From: Cryobacterium sp. SO2
GTDB lineage: Bacteria; Actinomycetota; Actinomycetes; Actinomycetales; Microbacteriaceae
Direction: 5' to 3'
DNA: 64,000 nt
Assembly (NCBI RefSeq): GCF_026151165.2
Contig: NZ_CP117849.1
Location: forward strand, 2,852,001 to 2,916,000
Under the pieces are notes generated by a model that had not been told where the DNA came from, did no database searches, and worked only from the letters and a program-made list of their open reading frames with translations. The position numbers and the translations under genes are program-made. Below, piece by piece: positions 40,890 to 49,810 of this stretch; the first letter of the stretch is position 1, and every line of letters starts with the position of its first letter.

Positions 40890-40965
40890 AGGTCGCGCGC
40901 GGGCCCAGTCCGAGTCCGGCGGCGGCCCGGCTCCGACCCGAGGTCGGTTGCGGGCCCAGTCCGAG

Positions 40966-41029
40966 TTGCGCGGGCTACGCGCCGTTTCGCGGGTGGCGTG
41001 CCACCCGCGAAACGGCGCCGCACCCGCGC
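40966..41029. repeat. 64-bp palindromic intergenic element, copy 10
   Basis: Arms TGCGCGGGCTACGCGCCG and CGGCGCCGCACCCGCGCA around the core GCGGGTGGCGTGCCACCCGC. It follows the microsatellite and precedes the longer 77-bp variant. Confidence 0.9.
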
Positions 41030-41047
41030 ACAACCCACGAACCGTCG

Positions 41048-41124
41048 AACGCGGGTCCCACGCCGCTGCCCGGGTCCCACGCCACGGATGCGCGCCACCC
41101 GCGTAGCGGCGCCGTACCCGCGTA
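41048..41124. repeat. 77-bp variant of the palindromic element, copy 11
   Basis: Same outer arms, but the central palindrome is replaced by CCCACGCCACGGATGCGCGC, adding 13 bp. Copy 12 has the same length and nearly the same centre, so this is a true subtype rather than a random insertion. Confidence 0.85.
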
Positions 41125-41256
41125 CCACCCGCGATCCGTCCGACCCGGCGCCAATGCGCCCCCGGGATTCGGGAGCCGCGCTCCGCCACGCCACCGAAGG
41201 CGCAGAAGCCCGTTTCCCGCACCCTCTGGAAGGCCCACCCGGGCTACCATCCCTGC

Positions 41257-41715
41257 ATGAGCGAACCCACCAGTCCCCCACCCGCGCCGGTTCGGCAACT
41301 GCGTCTCGTCGTCGAGACCGAGGACCTCGATGCCGCCGTCTCCTTCTACCGAGACGTGCTGGGCCTGACCGAACGGGAGTCCTACGAAGGTGAGGTCGAC
41401 GCCCGGGTGGTGATCCTCAACGCAGGCATCGCCACCCTCGAACTTTCCAACCCCGCGCAGGTGCGCCTCATCGACCGGGTGGAGGCCGAGGGCCGGCCCA
41501 GCGCACGCCTCCGCATCGCCTTCGAGGTGGACGACACCGCCGCCACGACCGACCGGCTCGTCGACGCCGGCGCGGTCCTCATCGCCACGCCCCGCGAAAC
41601 GCCGTGGCGCTCGATCAACTCCAGAATGGATGCGCCGGCCGGGCTGCAGGTCACTCTGTTCCAGGAGCTGGATGCCGGGGCCCTGCCTGAGGATGCGCCC
41701 GACTTCTCGACCTGA
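41257..41715 (+). CDS. VOC-family (glyoxalase-like) protein
   Basis: A 152-residue VOC protein: LRLVVETEDLDAAVSFYRDVLGLTERESYEGEVDARVVILNAG is the first module and ARLRIAFEVDDTAATTDRLVDAGAVLIATPRETPWRSINSRMDAPAGLQVTLFQEL the second. Glu/His metal ligands are not clearly complete, so dioxygenase, isomerase or binding roles are all possible. ATG 41257 has only a weak ribosome site (GGAAGG about 27 bases upstream). Confidence 0.85.
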   Translation: MSEPTSPPPAPVRQLRLVVETEDLDAAVSFYRDVLGLTERESYEGEVDARVVILNAGIATLELSNPAQVRLIDRVEAEGRPSARLRIAFEVDDTAATTDRLVDAGAVLIATPRETPWRSINSRMDAPAGLQVTLFQELDAGALPEDAPDFST

Positions 41716-41782
41716 GCGTCGCGTCGCCTCGACAGCTGCCCACCTCGCACGCTCTCCCCGTCCCGGCCCTGCGGTGATCGGC

Positions 41783-42301
41783 TCAGGGGCCGAGTAGCGC
41801 CGACAGTGTCGTGCCGAGCAGCCGCGCCGACTCCTCGTATTTGGCCGTCAGCCGCTCGCGCGTCTCCGGGGGCAGCGCGGCCTGGCGTGCGGGGTTCGCG
41901 TTGTGGGCAAGGTCGGCGTGCTTCACGACGAGCGCCAGCGGGTCGGCGGCCACCCGGGCCATCGACGCCGCGAGGGGTTCCCCGGCCCGTTTGGTCAGCG
42001 CATCCACGGCCAGCACGAGGCTCTCCTCGAAGCCTTGCGCGCGCAGGTCATCGAGGGTCACCGGGGTGTCTTCGACCACGTCGTGCAGCACGGCCACGGT
42101 CTTCTCGCGCACGGTGTGCACCCGGTCCATCACGCCCAGCGGATGCTCGATGTAGTCCACCCCGAGCTTGTCGACCTGCCCCGCATGCGCCGCCCGGGCC
42201 AGCGCGATCGCCGCCTCCAGGCTGCCGGCCGCCGGTTTATGCACACCGTCGCCCTCGGCATCCTCTGGGTCGGTGCCGGATGGGGCGGTGCTGAGTGTCA
42301 T
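41783..42301 (-). CDS. Small HD hydrolase, RelA/SpoT hydrolase (MESH1)-like
   Basis: A 172-residue cytosolic protein with the (p)ppGpp hydrolase HD pattern: His39 (RAAHAGQVDK), His53 (YIEHPLGVMDRV), His73-Asp74 (VLHDVVEDTPV), Glu77-Asp78 and Asp130 (VVKHADLAHN). Single-domain small alarmone hydrolases clear (p)ppGpp; the family also contains enzymes for other substrates, so the activity is inferred. No synthetase domain is present. It starts at ATG 42301. Confidence 0.85.
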   Translation of the reverse strand: MTLSTAPSGTDPEDAEGDGVHKPAAGSLEAAIALARAAHAGQVDKLGVDYIEHPLGVMDRVHTVREKTVAVLHDVVEDTPVTLDDLRAQGFEESLVLAVDALTKRAGEPLAASMARVAADPLALVVKHADLAHNANPARQAALPPETRERLTAKYEESARLLGTTLSALLGP

Positions 42302-42368
42302 GGCAACTCCTCGAAGGCGAACAGTCGGTCTCCTTCGACGCTAGCGCACCCGACCGCGCCAGCTGAGA

Positions 42369-42445
42369 TGCGCGGGTCACGCGCCGCTTCGCGGGCACAA
42401 CGCCACGGATGCGCACCACCCGCGTAACGGCGCCGTACCCGCGCA
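42369..42445. repeat. 77-bp variant of the palindromic element, copy 12
   Basis: Centre CGCCACGGATGCGCACCACC matches that of copy 11. Only 6 bp separate it from copy 13, so a 77-bp and a 64-bp form stand head to tail. Confidence 0.85.
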
Positions 42446-42451
42446 CCGCGA

Positions 42452-42515
42452 AACGCGGGTCACACGCCGCTCCGCGGGCAGCGCGCCACCCGCGAAACGG
42501 CGCCTTGCCCGCGCA
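42452..42515. repeat. 64-bp palindromic intergenic element, copy 13
   Basis: Adjacent to copy 12. Inner arms CCGCGGGCAGCGCGCCACCC are slightly degenerate. It ends 18 bp before the stop codon of the leftward SOUL gene. Confidence 0.88.
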
Positions 42516-42533
42516 CCGCGCGTCCGGCCGGCC

Positions 42534-43148
42534 TCACGCCCCGCGAGCACCATCAGCCGGCGGCGGGGTGCCGTTGTCGTCTCCGACCTCGGCGATATCG
42601 ATCATCACCTCGTTGCGGCGCATGAAGGCGGGCTTGAACGGCGGATCGAACCGGGCGAATCTCGGCTCACCCGTCGACCTGAGCCCGGCTTCGGCAATGG
42701 CCGATCTCAGCTCCTGCAGATGCCGGGTGTAGCCGTCCTGGGTCCAGCGCCCGCGATACCGGGTCACCGCCACAACGCTCCCGGCCACGGTGCGAAGGTT
42801 CACCTGCGGGTCGGTCGGGCGCGGCGCGGTCTCGGCCGTGAGGCCCGCGGGCAGCACGAACGCCACCCGAAAACTGCCCTCGGCGCCGTCCACCGGCTGC
42901 TGCACGACCGGCGCGGTCATCGCGATACGCGACGACACCGCATCCTGCACCACGGGCGCGGTCATCGCCACCCGGCTGCGGGAGATGTTCTCTCCGCTGA
43001 TGTAGGCGAAGAGGTAGCGGAAGGCCCTGTTGCCGACGTCATCGAACGCCCCGGTCACGACCACTTCGGCGAGCACATGTTCGGGGTAGCGGCGCAGTTC
43101 GAACTCGTCGAAGCTCTGCACCACGTCGTAGGGCTGTTGCTCGGTCAC
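42534..43148 (-). CDS. SOUL/HEBP-family heme-binding protein
   Basis: A 204-residue protein of the SOUL family: YDVVQSFDEFELRRYPEHVLAEV at the start, RYLFAYISGENISRSRVAMTAPVV in the middle and the repeated MTAPV motif are diagnostic. Bacterial members bind heme or related tetrapyrroles. The start is a GTG at 43148 with no upstream ATG. It is divergent from a lipoprotein gene. Confidence 0.9.
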   Translation of the reverse strand: MTEQQPYDVVQSFDEFELRRYPEHVLAEVVVTGAFDDVGNRAFRYLFAYISGENISRSRVAMTAPVVQDAVSSRIAMTAPVVQQPVDGAEGSFRVAFVLPAGLTAETAPRPTDPQVNLRTVAGSVVAVTRYRGRWTQDGYTRHLQELRSAIAEAGLRSTGEPRFARFDPPFKPAFMRRNEVMIDIAEVGDDNGTPPPADGARGA

Positions 43149-43265
43149 GGTTTCACGCTACTCCGATGCGCGCCTACTACGTTCACTCGGATGCCGACCG
43201 CGTCTGGGTCTGACGGTTCGAGGACTGCGCCGCGTCACTCGCGGTTGCGCCGTTAGGGTCGGGGC

Positions 43266-44390
43266 ATGCGATCTCTGCGCTTTGGTACCGCCACCGCCCT
43301 TGTTCTGCTGACCGCCTCGCTGGCGTCCTGCGCGGCCGCGCCGCAGCCCAGCGCCCCTGTTGAGCACAGCGCCTCAGTTGAGCAGAGCGCCAGCGCCGAA
43401 CCCGTTGAGACGCCCACGCCGCTCACCTGCGGCGATCTGGTGTCATCCGACGACGCAGCCCGTGCGTTGACGGGTACCGATGGCACCACGCCCGACCCGG
43501 TGGAGGCCGTGCAACCCTCGCAGGCCGTCGAGCAGGCACTGCTCACCGGAGCCGGCGGGATCGCCTGCTCGTGGCGGGTTGGTGCCGGGCAATTGGGGAT
43601 CAGTGCCGAGCAGGGCGATTGGGCGTATCTGAGCGTTGAGGTGCTGCCCGATGCGGCGGCCGAGTGGGTGCCCCCGTACGCCGGTGATACTCCCTCCGAG
43701 GAACACCGAACTGTCGGGTCGGTGGAGGCGACAACCAGCGCGGGCGAAACCGGGTGGTGGATCTCCGCCCCCGTGGGGTCCGCCTGGGTCGACGTGCGAG
43801 TCACCTCGTCCGGTCTCATCAGCGGCGGGAGCCGGTTCGAGGGCGCTGCGTTCGCGGGCGTGCTCGATGCCATGATGCCGGCCGCGGAAACGACCTTCGC
43901 GGCCATCACCACGGCGACCGCCGAACAGCTGAGCTGGCCACACCTGCCGGTCCGGGCGGGAGAAGCCCGCTGCGACGGCGGCCTCGACCAGGCGGGCATT
44001 GAAAATGCGCTCCAGCTTGACGGCGCGCCAGTGAAGTACAGCCTGGCGGATGCGCGCGCTCTGCCGATCGACGCGCTCGCCGACGCGGTCGAAGCGCGAA
44101 TCGGGGTGTTCCGGTGCGAACTATTCGCCGAAGGCTACGGGTACACCGACATCACCGTGGTGCGTGATTTCGAGTCGGTCATCGACGAACTGGCGACGAT
44201 GCCCGATATCGCGTCGGCGCTCGAGCCCGTCGTTCTGGTCGGGGCGGTCGACGGCGAGACGGCGCTGCAGGCCCGTCGGGAGGATGGGCCGCGCTCGCCC
44301 GTGTACTTCACCCTGGGGCAGACGCTCTACGGTGTGTCCTCCGACGGAGCGGCCACCGTCGCTGGAGCGATCATCGCCCAGACCCGCTAA
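43266..44390 (+). CDS. Secreted lipoprotein of unknown function
   Basis: A 374-residue protein with a lipoprotein signal (LASC, Cys22) and a Ser/Glu/Val-rich tether (SAPVEHSASVEQSASAEP). The body has two similar halves, each with a CGDL/CDGG-type cysteine start and a buried CSW or RCELF strand, reminiscent of DUF3558-like actinobacterial lipoproteins. Likely exposed on the outer face of the membrane. Substrate or partner unknown. Confidence 0.82.
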   Translation: MRSLRFGTATALVLLTASLASCAAAPQPSAPVEHSASVEQSASAEPVETPTPLTCGDLVSSDDAARALTGTDGTTPDPVEAVQPSQAVEQALLTGAGGIACSWRVGAGQLGISAEQGDWAYLSVEVLPDAAAEWVPPYAGDTPSEEHRTVGSVEATTSAGETGWWISAPVGSAWVDVRVTSSGLISGGSRFEGAAFAGVLDAMMPAAETTFAAITTATAEQLSWPHLPVRAGEARCDGGLDQAGIENALQLDGAPVKYSLADARALPIDALADAVEARIGVFRCELFAEGYGYTDITVVRDFESVIDELATMPDIASALEPVVLVGAVDGETALQARREDGPRSPVYFTLGQTLYGVSSDGAATVAGAIIAQTR

Positions 44391-44428
44391 GAGCGGGCGC
44401 CGGCGTAGCGGTGCTGGTCGTACTGCGA

Positions 44429-45022
44429 TCAGTGCCGCACGCGGTAGGTGACGTGGGTCACGAACTCCTTCTCCACCGAGCTCACCAGTTCCAGGCCGAA
44501 GTCATCCGCGGGCGTGAGCACCGGCTCGCCGGCGCCGAGCACCAGCGGCGCGATGTGCAGCCGCAGCTCGTCGATCAGCCCGGCCGACAGGTACTGCCGC
44601 ACGGTGGATGCGCCGCCGGCGATCGCCACCGGCTTGTCTCCCGCCGCGGCGCGAGCCTGCTCCATTGCCGACTCGATGCCCTCGGTGACGAAGTAGAACG
44701 TGGTGCCGCCCGCCATCACGAGCGGCTCACGCGGATAGTGGGTGAGCACGAAAACCGGCGCGTGGTACGGCGGTTCGTCGCCCCACCAGCCCTGCCAGTC
44801 GTAGTCCCACTCGCCGCGGTAGGGGGTGAACATGTTGCGGCCCATGATGAAGGCGCCCGCATCCAGGATCGCCGCGATCTCCGCGGCGTTCTCGTCGGGC
44901 CGCTCGAACATCCAGCGGTGCAGGTGTTCGCTACCGTCGCCGATCGGGTGCTCGAGGCTCTGGTTCGGGCCCGCCGCGTAGCCGTCGGTGGACACCCCGA
45001 TGTCGCAGGTCACAATGGTCAT
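44429..45022 (-). CDS. Dihydrofolate-reductase-like / RibD C-terminal domain protein
   Basis: A 197-residue NADPH-dependent reductase-like protein: VTCDIGVSTDGYAAGPNQS, AFIMGRNMFTPYRGEWD and PVAIAGGASTVRQYLSAGLIDELRLHIAPLVLGAG are the family signature (YyaP/YwjB group). These stand-alone domains are related to the riboflavin-pathway reductase, but their physiological substrate is generally unknown. ATG 45022. It lies downstream of EF-G2 with a 134-bp gap. Confidence 0.88.
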   Translation of the reverse strand: MTIVTCDIGVSTDGYAAGPNQSLEHPIGDGSEHLHRWMFERPDENAAEIAAILDAGAFIMGRNMFTPYRGEWDYDWQGWWGDEPPYHAPVFVLTHYPREPLVMAGGTTFYFVTEGIESAMEQARAAAGDKPVAIAGGASTVRQYLSAGLIDELRLHIAPLVLGAGEPVLTPADDFGLELVSSVEKEFVTHVTYRVRH

Positions 45023-45156
45023 ACTCGATCGCTCCCGTTCGCCACGTTCATCCCCGCGACGGCCGCCGCGGAGTCGGCCGACCCGGCGAAACCGGCCACC
45101 GACACCAGAGTGGACGACATCGGCTCCTGCCGCAAGCATCCCCGCGGGCGTTACGG

Positions 45157-47331
45157 TCACACCCCTGCAGCCGCCGTCGCCACCTTGGCCGGCACCGGCT
45201 CGTGCCGCAGGTAGCCGCGCCGGAACCAGCCGCTGCCCGCGGTCAACGCCCGGAGCTCGATGGCATATCGCAGCAGTTCGGCATCCGGGATCTCGGCGCT
45301 CACCTCGGTGCGCTCACCGTCGACCGCGGTCGTGCCGGTCATGTGGCCGCGTCGGGTGGACAGGTCGGTCATCACCGCGCCCACGAAGGTGTCGGGCACG
45401 CTGATGGTCACCGTCGAGACCGGCTCGAGCAGCTGGATGCGACTGATCCGCGCGGCCTCCCGCAACGCCAGCGCGCCGGCGGCCTGAAACGCGGCATCCG
45501 ACGAATCGACACTGTGCGTCTTGCCGCCCACCAGCGTCACCCGGATGTCCACCACGGGAAATCCCGCCGCCACACCCTTCTGCAGCTGCGCCCGCACGCC
45601 CTTCTCCACCGAGTCGATGTAGTGTCCGGGGATCGCGCCGCCGACGACCCGGTTCACGAACTCGAACCCGGCCCCGCGGGCGAGCGGTTCCACCTCGATG
45701 TCGCAGATGCCGAACTGGTCGTGGCCGCCGGACTGTTTGACGTGCCGGCCCCGGGCGGCGGCCGGCGTGGCGAATGTCTCTCGCAGCGGCGTGATCACGT
45801 CGACGGTTTGCACGTGCACGCCCTGGGCGCGCAGCCGGTCGAGCACCACTTCGGCGTGCGCCTCGCCCATGCACCACAGCACCAGCTGGTGGGTTTCGCT
45901 GTTGCGTTCCACTCGCAGGGTCGGGTCCACGGCGGCGACCTTGCCGAGGTTCTTGGCCAGCGCGTCGTCGTCGCTGTGCGCCTCGCCCTGCACGGCCACG
46001 GGCATCAGCGGTTCGGGCATCTCCCACGCCTCCACCAGCACCGGGTTCTCCCGGTCGGAGACGGTGTCGCCGGTCTCGGCGTCGGTGAGCCGGGTGAGCG
46101 CGCAGATGTCGCCCGCCACGCAGTACGGCACCGGCCGGAGGGTGGCGCCGAGCGGGGATTGCAGGTGGGTGACGCGTTCGTCGCTGTCGTGGTCCTGGTG
46201 GCCCCGGTCGGTGAGCCCGTGCCCGCCGATGTGCACGATGGAGTCTTCGCGCAGGGTGCCGGAGAAGATGCGCACCAGGCACACCCGGCCCAGGAACGAG
46301 TCGATGGTGGTGCGCACCACCTCGCCCACCAGCGGGCCGTTGGGGTCGCAGGCCACCGGCCCAACCGGGTGGCCGTCGAGGTCGGTCACCACCGGCAGCG
46401 CCCGCTCGAGCGGGGTGGGGAACGCGCCGGTGAGCAGGTCCAGCAGTTCGCCCAGGCCCACCCCGGTCTCCGCGGCGGTCGCCAGCACCGGGTAGAACCG
46501 CCCGCGGGCCACGGCGATCTCCAGGTCGGCGGTGAGGGTGTCCAGCGCGATCTCGGCGCCGCCGAGGTACCGGTCCAACAGGGTCTCGTCCTCGCTCTCG
46601 GCGATGATCCCCTCGATCAACGTCGCCCGCGCCGGCTCCGCGTCGGCGCGTTCGTCCGCGGTCGCCGGCCGCCCGCCGGTCTCCTGGGCCACGTCGTCGC
46701 TGCGCTCGGACACCGTGCCGGTCAGCAGGCTGAGCAGCCCGGTGATGCTGCCGCCGTGGCGGATCGGCACCGCCAGGGGCAGCACCGCCGCACCGAAGGC
46801 GTCCTGGCAGGCCGCGAGCACCGCGTCATACGAGGCCCGCGGATGATCGATCCGGCTGATGACGACCGCGCGCGGCATCCCGATCCGGTCGCACTCCGCC
46901 CAGAGCGCCGTGGTCGCGGCGTCGACCCCGTCCACGGCCGAGACCACGAACAGGGCCGCATCCGCCGCCCGCAGCCCGGCCCGCAGCTCGCCGATGAAGT
47001 CGGCGTAGCCCGGGGTGTCGAGCAGGTTCACCTTGATCTCGGCCACCGCCAGCGGCAGCACCGACAGCGTGACCGAGCGTTGCTGGTGAATCTCGGACGG
47101 GTCGGAGTCGCTCACCGTGCTGCCCGCCTCGATCGAGCCCAGCCGGGTGAGGGCGCCCGTGGCCGCGAGCAGCGCTTCGGCGAGCAGGGTCTTGCCGGCG
47201 CCGGAGCGGCCGACCAGGGCCACGTTGCGGATCTTCTCCGGCTGGTCGACCGGTGCGCCCGACGCTGATGCCCGCCGTTGCTCCGCGCCGCCGCGGCCCT
47301 TCGCCGCATCCTGTGTGCCTTTACCCGTCAT
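45157..47331 (-). CDS. Elongation factor G-like protein (EF-G2 type)
   Basis: A 724-residue GTPase with EF-G domain order I-V. G1 is GRSGAGKT (41-48), G3 DTPGYADF (105-112). The G4 position reads SRID (159-162) in place of the canonical NKxD, and the G2 region HQQRSVTLSV also deviates. EF-G2 proteins of actinobacteria are not essential translocases; a role in stress or ribosome rescue is suspected but unproven. The unusual G4 could change guanine specificity. ATG 47331 follows GGGAG. Confidence 0.92.
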   Translation of the reverse strand: MTGKGTQDAAKGRGGAEQRRASASGAPVDQPEKIRNVALVGRSGAGKTLLAEALLAATGALTRLGSIEAGSTVSDSDPSEIHQQRSVTLSVLPLAVAEIKVNLLDTPGYADFIGELRAGLRAADAALFVVSAVDGVDAATTALWAECDRIGMPRAVVISRIDHPRASYDAVLAACQDAFGAAVLPLAVPIRHGGSITGLLSLLTGTVSERSDDVAQETGGRPATADERADAEPARATLIEGIIAESEDETLLDRYLGGAEIALDTLTADLEIAVARGRFYPVLATAAETGVGLGELLDLLTGAFPTPLERALPVVTDLDGHPVGPVACDPNGPLVGEVVRTTIDSFLGRVCLVRIFSGTLREDSIVHIGGHGLTDRGHQDHDSDERVTHLQSPLGATLRPVPYCVAGDICALTRLTDAETGDTVSDRENPVLVEAWEMPEPLMPVAVQGEAHSDDDALAKNLGKVAAVDPTLRVERNSETHQLVLWCMGEAHAEVVLDRLRAQGVHVQTVDVITPLRETFATPAAARGRHVKQSGGHDQFGICDIEVEPLARGAGFEFVNRVVGGAIPGHYIDSVEKGVRAQLQKGVAAGFPVVDIRVTLVGGKTHSVDSSDAAFQAAGALALREAARISRIQLLEPVSTVTISVPDTFVGAVMTDLSTRRGHMTGTTAVDGERTEVSAEIPDAELLRYAIELRALTAGSGWFRRGYLRHEPVPAKVATAAAGV

Positions 47332-47437
47332 GAGCAGCTCCCGACGTCGTCGTCTTGATGTGCACCGTTCTAACCGATTGATACCCACACCCGACCGAAC
47401 GGCAAGGGCAGCCGGCCCGGGCCGTTACGCTCGATCC

Positions 47438-47809
47438 ATGCGTTACCTGCCGGTGCTCCTGTTCGTGATCGGCTACCTCGTCGTGACTGCCCTCTGGCCG
47501 ATCCCGCTCTGGGTCGCCGGGCTCTATCTCGTGGCCAGCATCGTCTGCTTCGTCGTGTACGCGGTCGACAAGTCCGCCGCTCGGGGCGATCGCCGGCGGG
47601 TGCCGGAGAAGACTCTGCTCGGGTTGGGCCTCATCGGCGGCTGGCCGGGCGCCATCGTCGCCCAGCAGACTCTGCGGCACAAGACCCAGAAGGTCAGCTT
47701 CCGCCGGGCGTTCTGGGCGACCGTGGTCGTGAACCTGGTGGTGTTCGCGGTTTTCGCCACGCCGGTGTTCTCTGTGCTCGTGGACTGGATCACGCGCTCG
47801 CTGTCGTAA
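47438..47809 (+). CDS. DUF1294 membrane protein
   Basis: A 123-residue protein with three or four hydrophobic helices and the DUF1294 core YAVDKSAARGDRRRVPEKTLLGLGLIGGWPGAIVAQQTLRHKTQKVSFR. Function unknown in the family. ATG 47438, divergent from EF-G2 and converging on a tiny leftward gene. Confidence 0.88.
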   Translation: MRYLPVLLFVIGYLVVTALWPIPLWVAGLYLVASIVCFVVYAVDKSAARGDRRRVPEKTLLGLGLIGGWPGAIVAQQTLRHKTQKVSFRRAFWATVVVNLVVFAVFATPVFSVLVDWITRSLS

Positions 47810-47844
47810 CAGCGGCAATTACGCGGCTCGGCACATCCGGGCCG

Positions 47845-48006
47845 TTACTCGGGCGAGGGCCGGGTGCGCGCCTGCAGCCACGTGGCGTGATCGCGCAGCC
47901 CGAACCGCACGCCCAGCCGGATCACCCAGAACAGGGCGAAGGCGACGAGCCCCACGGCAAGGGCGAGGATAAGAAAGTAGACGAGGATCCCCCATGAGCT
48001 GAACAT
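47845..48006 (-). CDS. 53-residue single-TM membrane protein
   Basis: An ATG at 48006 opens a frame reading MFSSWGILVYFLILALAVGL, with the helix ending near FWVIRLGV, then a basic tail ending ARTRPSPE. The hydrophobic helix with flanking Arg residues and the snug position between genes argue for a real micro-membrane protein. Its role is unknown. Confidence 0.62.
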   Translation of the reverse strand: MFSSWGILVYFLILALAVGLVAFALFWVIRLGVRFGLRDHATWLQARTRPSPE

Positions 48007-48059
48007 GGGGCAAACCTACCAAGACACTCCGCGCCCGGCCCACCGGGTCGACACGCCGT

Positions 48060-48123
48060 TGCGCGGGCTGCACGCCGTTTCGCGGGTGGCGTGCCAGGCG
48101 CGCAGCGGCGCCTTGCCCGCGCA
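48060..48123. repeat. 64-bp palindromic intergenic element, copy 14
   Basis: Between the small membrane gene start and the POT transporter end. Core right half is altered (GTGCCAGGCGCGC), so this is a decaying copy. Confidence 0.85.
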
Positions 48124-48190
48124 TCACCATCCGCGGCACCCCGACGAGCCCCGCAGACATCCGCACCTCGGTGATCTGCCCCGAGTTCGG

Positions 48191-49663
48191 CTACCGCACC
48201 CCGCTCATCAGCCGCAGGATCGGCCGGGTGAACAGCGCCAGGATGGCGCCGAGCACGATGGCGATGCCACCGAGCACCCCGAAGTACAGCTGCTCGGGTG
48301 CCACCGCGTACCACTGGGCCAACAGCCCGGAGATCGCGCTGCCCAGGGCCACCGACAGGAAGAACAGCGCGACCATCTGCGTCTTGAACAGCTCGGGCGC
48401 GAGCTTGGTGGAGACCGACAGTCCCACCGGGGAGAGCAGCAGCTCGGCCACGGTGAAGACCAGCAGGATGCCCACCATCGCCAGCAGCGGAGTCGAGTTG
48501 GCCGCTCCCCCGGCGAACGGCAGGAACGCCAGGAAGGCGAGGCCCATGATCGCGGTGCCGAACGCGAACTTCACCGGGGTGGACGGCTGCTTGGCGCCCC
48601 ACTTGGTCCAGAGCATGGCGAACACGCCCGACAACACGATGATGAAGACCGGGTTGATCGACTGCACCCACGACACCGGCATCTCCCAGCCGAGCAGCGT
48701 TCGGTCCAGGCGCACGTCGGAGTAGATCGTCACGACCGTGAACTGCTGTTGGTAGAGCGACCAGAACGCCACACTCGCAATGAACAGCGGGATGAACGCG
48801 TACACGCGCTTGCGTTCAACTGTGGTGATGCTCTTGTGGCTGAGAATCACGATGAAGTACGACACGGATGCCACGATCGTCACGCCGATCACGATGGTCA
48901 CCAGGTTTGTGGCGGTGATGATCCCCGTGAGCACGAGCACCACTATGAGCACGATGGCCGCGGCGGCGATCAGCGCGTAGCGCGGGTACTGGCTGCGCGG
49001 CAGCGGCGCGGGCACCTGGCGCGACGACTCGGGCAGGTGCTTGCGCCCGAACGAGTACTGGGTCAGACCGATCGCCATGCCCACGGCGGCCAGGCCGAAG
49101 CCGTAGTGGAAGCCGATGGTGGACTGCAGCAGCCCGGTGAGGATCGGGCCGAAGAACGCGCCCAGGTTGATGCCGAGGTAGAACAGCGAGAAGCCGGCGT
49201 CGCGCCGGGGATCGTCCTTGCGGTACAGCGCCCCGACCACGGAGGTGGCATTGGCCTTGAGGCCGCCGCTGCCGAGCGCGATCATGATCAGGCCGACGAT
49301 CACGCCGGCGACGCCGGGGATCAGGGCCAGGGCGAGGTGCCCCACCATGATCACGACGGCGCTCACATAGAGCACCCGCTCCGAGCCGGCCAGCCGGTCG
49401 GCGACCCAGGCGCCCAGGATCGTGGAGAGGTAGACCGCGCCGCCGTACGCGCCGACGATGCCCGCCGCCGTGGCCTGCGGAATGTCGAGGCCGCCCTCGG
49501 CCGCCGAGTAGTACAAATACAGCAGCAGGATGCCCTGCATCCCGTAGAACGAGAAGCGCTCCCACATCTCCACGCCGAAGATGCTCGCCAGCGCCCGGGG
49601 TTGACCGAAGAATCGGTGGTCGTCCTGGAGGGTGTCTGAATCAGGCTCCGCGATCTTCGTCAT
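48191..49663 (-). CDS. Peptide MFS transporter (POT/PTR family), copy 1
   Basis: A 490-residue proton-coupled di/tripeptide transporter with about fourteen hydrophobic segments. The POT motif VEMWERFSFYGMQGILLLYL (ExxERFxYY type) is at residues 31-50, and FYLGINLGAFFGPILTGLLQ is the PTR2 signature. Its length and sequence nearly equal those of the gene upstream (49811), from which it is separated by 147 bp containing palindromic copy 15. ATG 49663. Confidence 0.94.
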   Translation of the reverse strand: MTKIAEPDSDTLQDDHRFFGQPRALASIFGVEMWERFSFYGMQGILLLYLYYSAAEGGLDIPQATAAGIVGAYGGAVYLSTILGAWVADRLAGSERVLYVSAVVIMVGHLALALIPGVAGVIVGLIMIALGSGGLKANATSVVGALYRKDDPRRDAGFSLFYLGINLGAFFGPILTGLLQSTIGFHYGFGLAAVGMAIGLTQYSFGRKHLPESSRQVPAPLPRSQYPRYALIAAAAIVLIVVLVLTGIITATNLVTIVIGVTIVASVSYFIVILSHKSITTVERKRVYAFIPLFIASVAFWSLYQQQFTVVTIYSDVRLDRTLLGWEMPVSWVQSINPVFIIVLSGVFAMLWTKWGAKQPSTPVKFAFGTAIMGLAFLAFLPFAGGAANSTPLLAMVGILLVFTVAELLLSPVGLSVSTKLAPELFKTQMVALFFLSVALGSAISGLLAQWYAVAPEQLYFGVLGGIAIVLGAILALFTRPILRLMSGVR

Positions 49664-49711
49664 TGTCCTGACCCTACTCCGGGGGCGGGGGGCCAAGGTC
49701 CTTTAGGGTCG

Positions 49712-49775
49712 AGCGCGGGTGCCGCGCCGCTTCGCGGGTGGCGCGCCACCAGCGCAGCGGCGCATAGTCCGCGCA
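49712..49775. repeat. 64-bp palindromic intergenic element, copy 15
   Basis: Sits between the two tandem POT transporter genes. The right arm is degenerate (GCGCATAGTCCGCGCA) and neither arm keeps GGCGCC. Confidence 0.85.
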
Positions 49776-49810
49776 TCGCCGGACGCCCCCACTTCTGACC
49801 CGGCCGGGCG

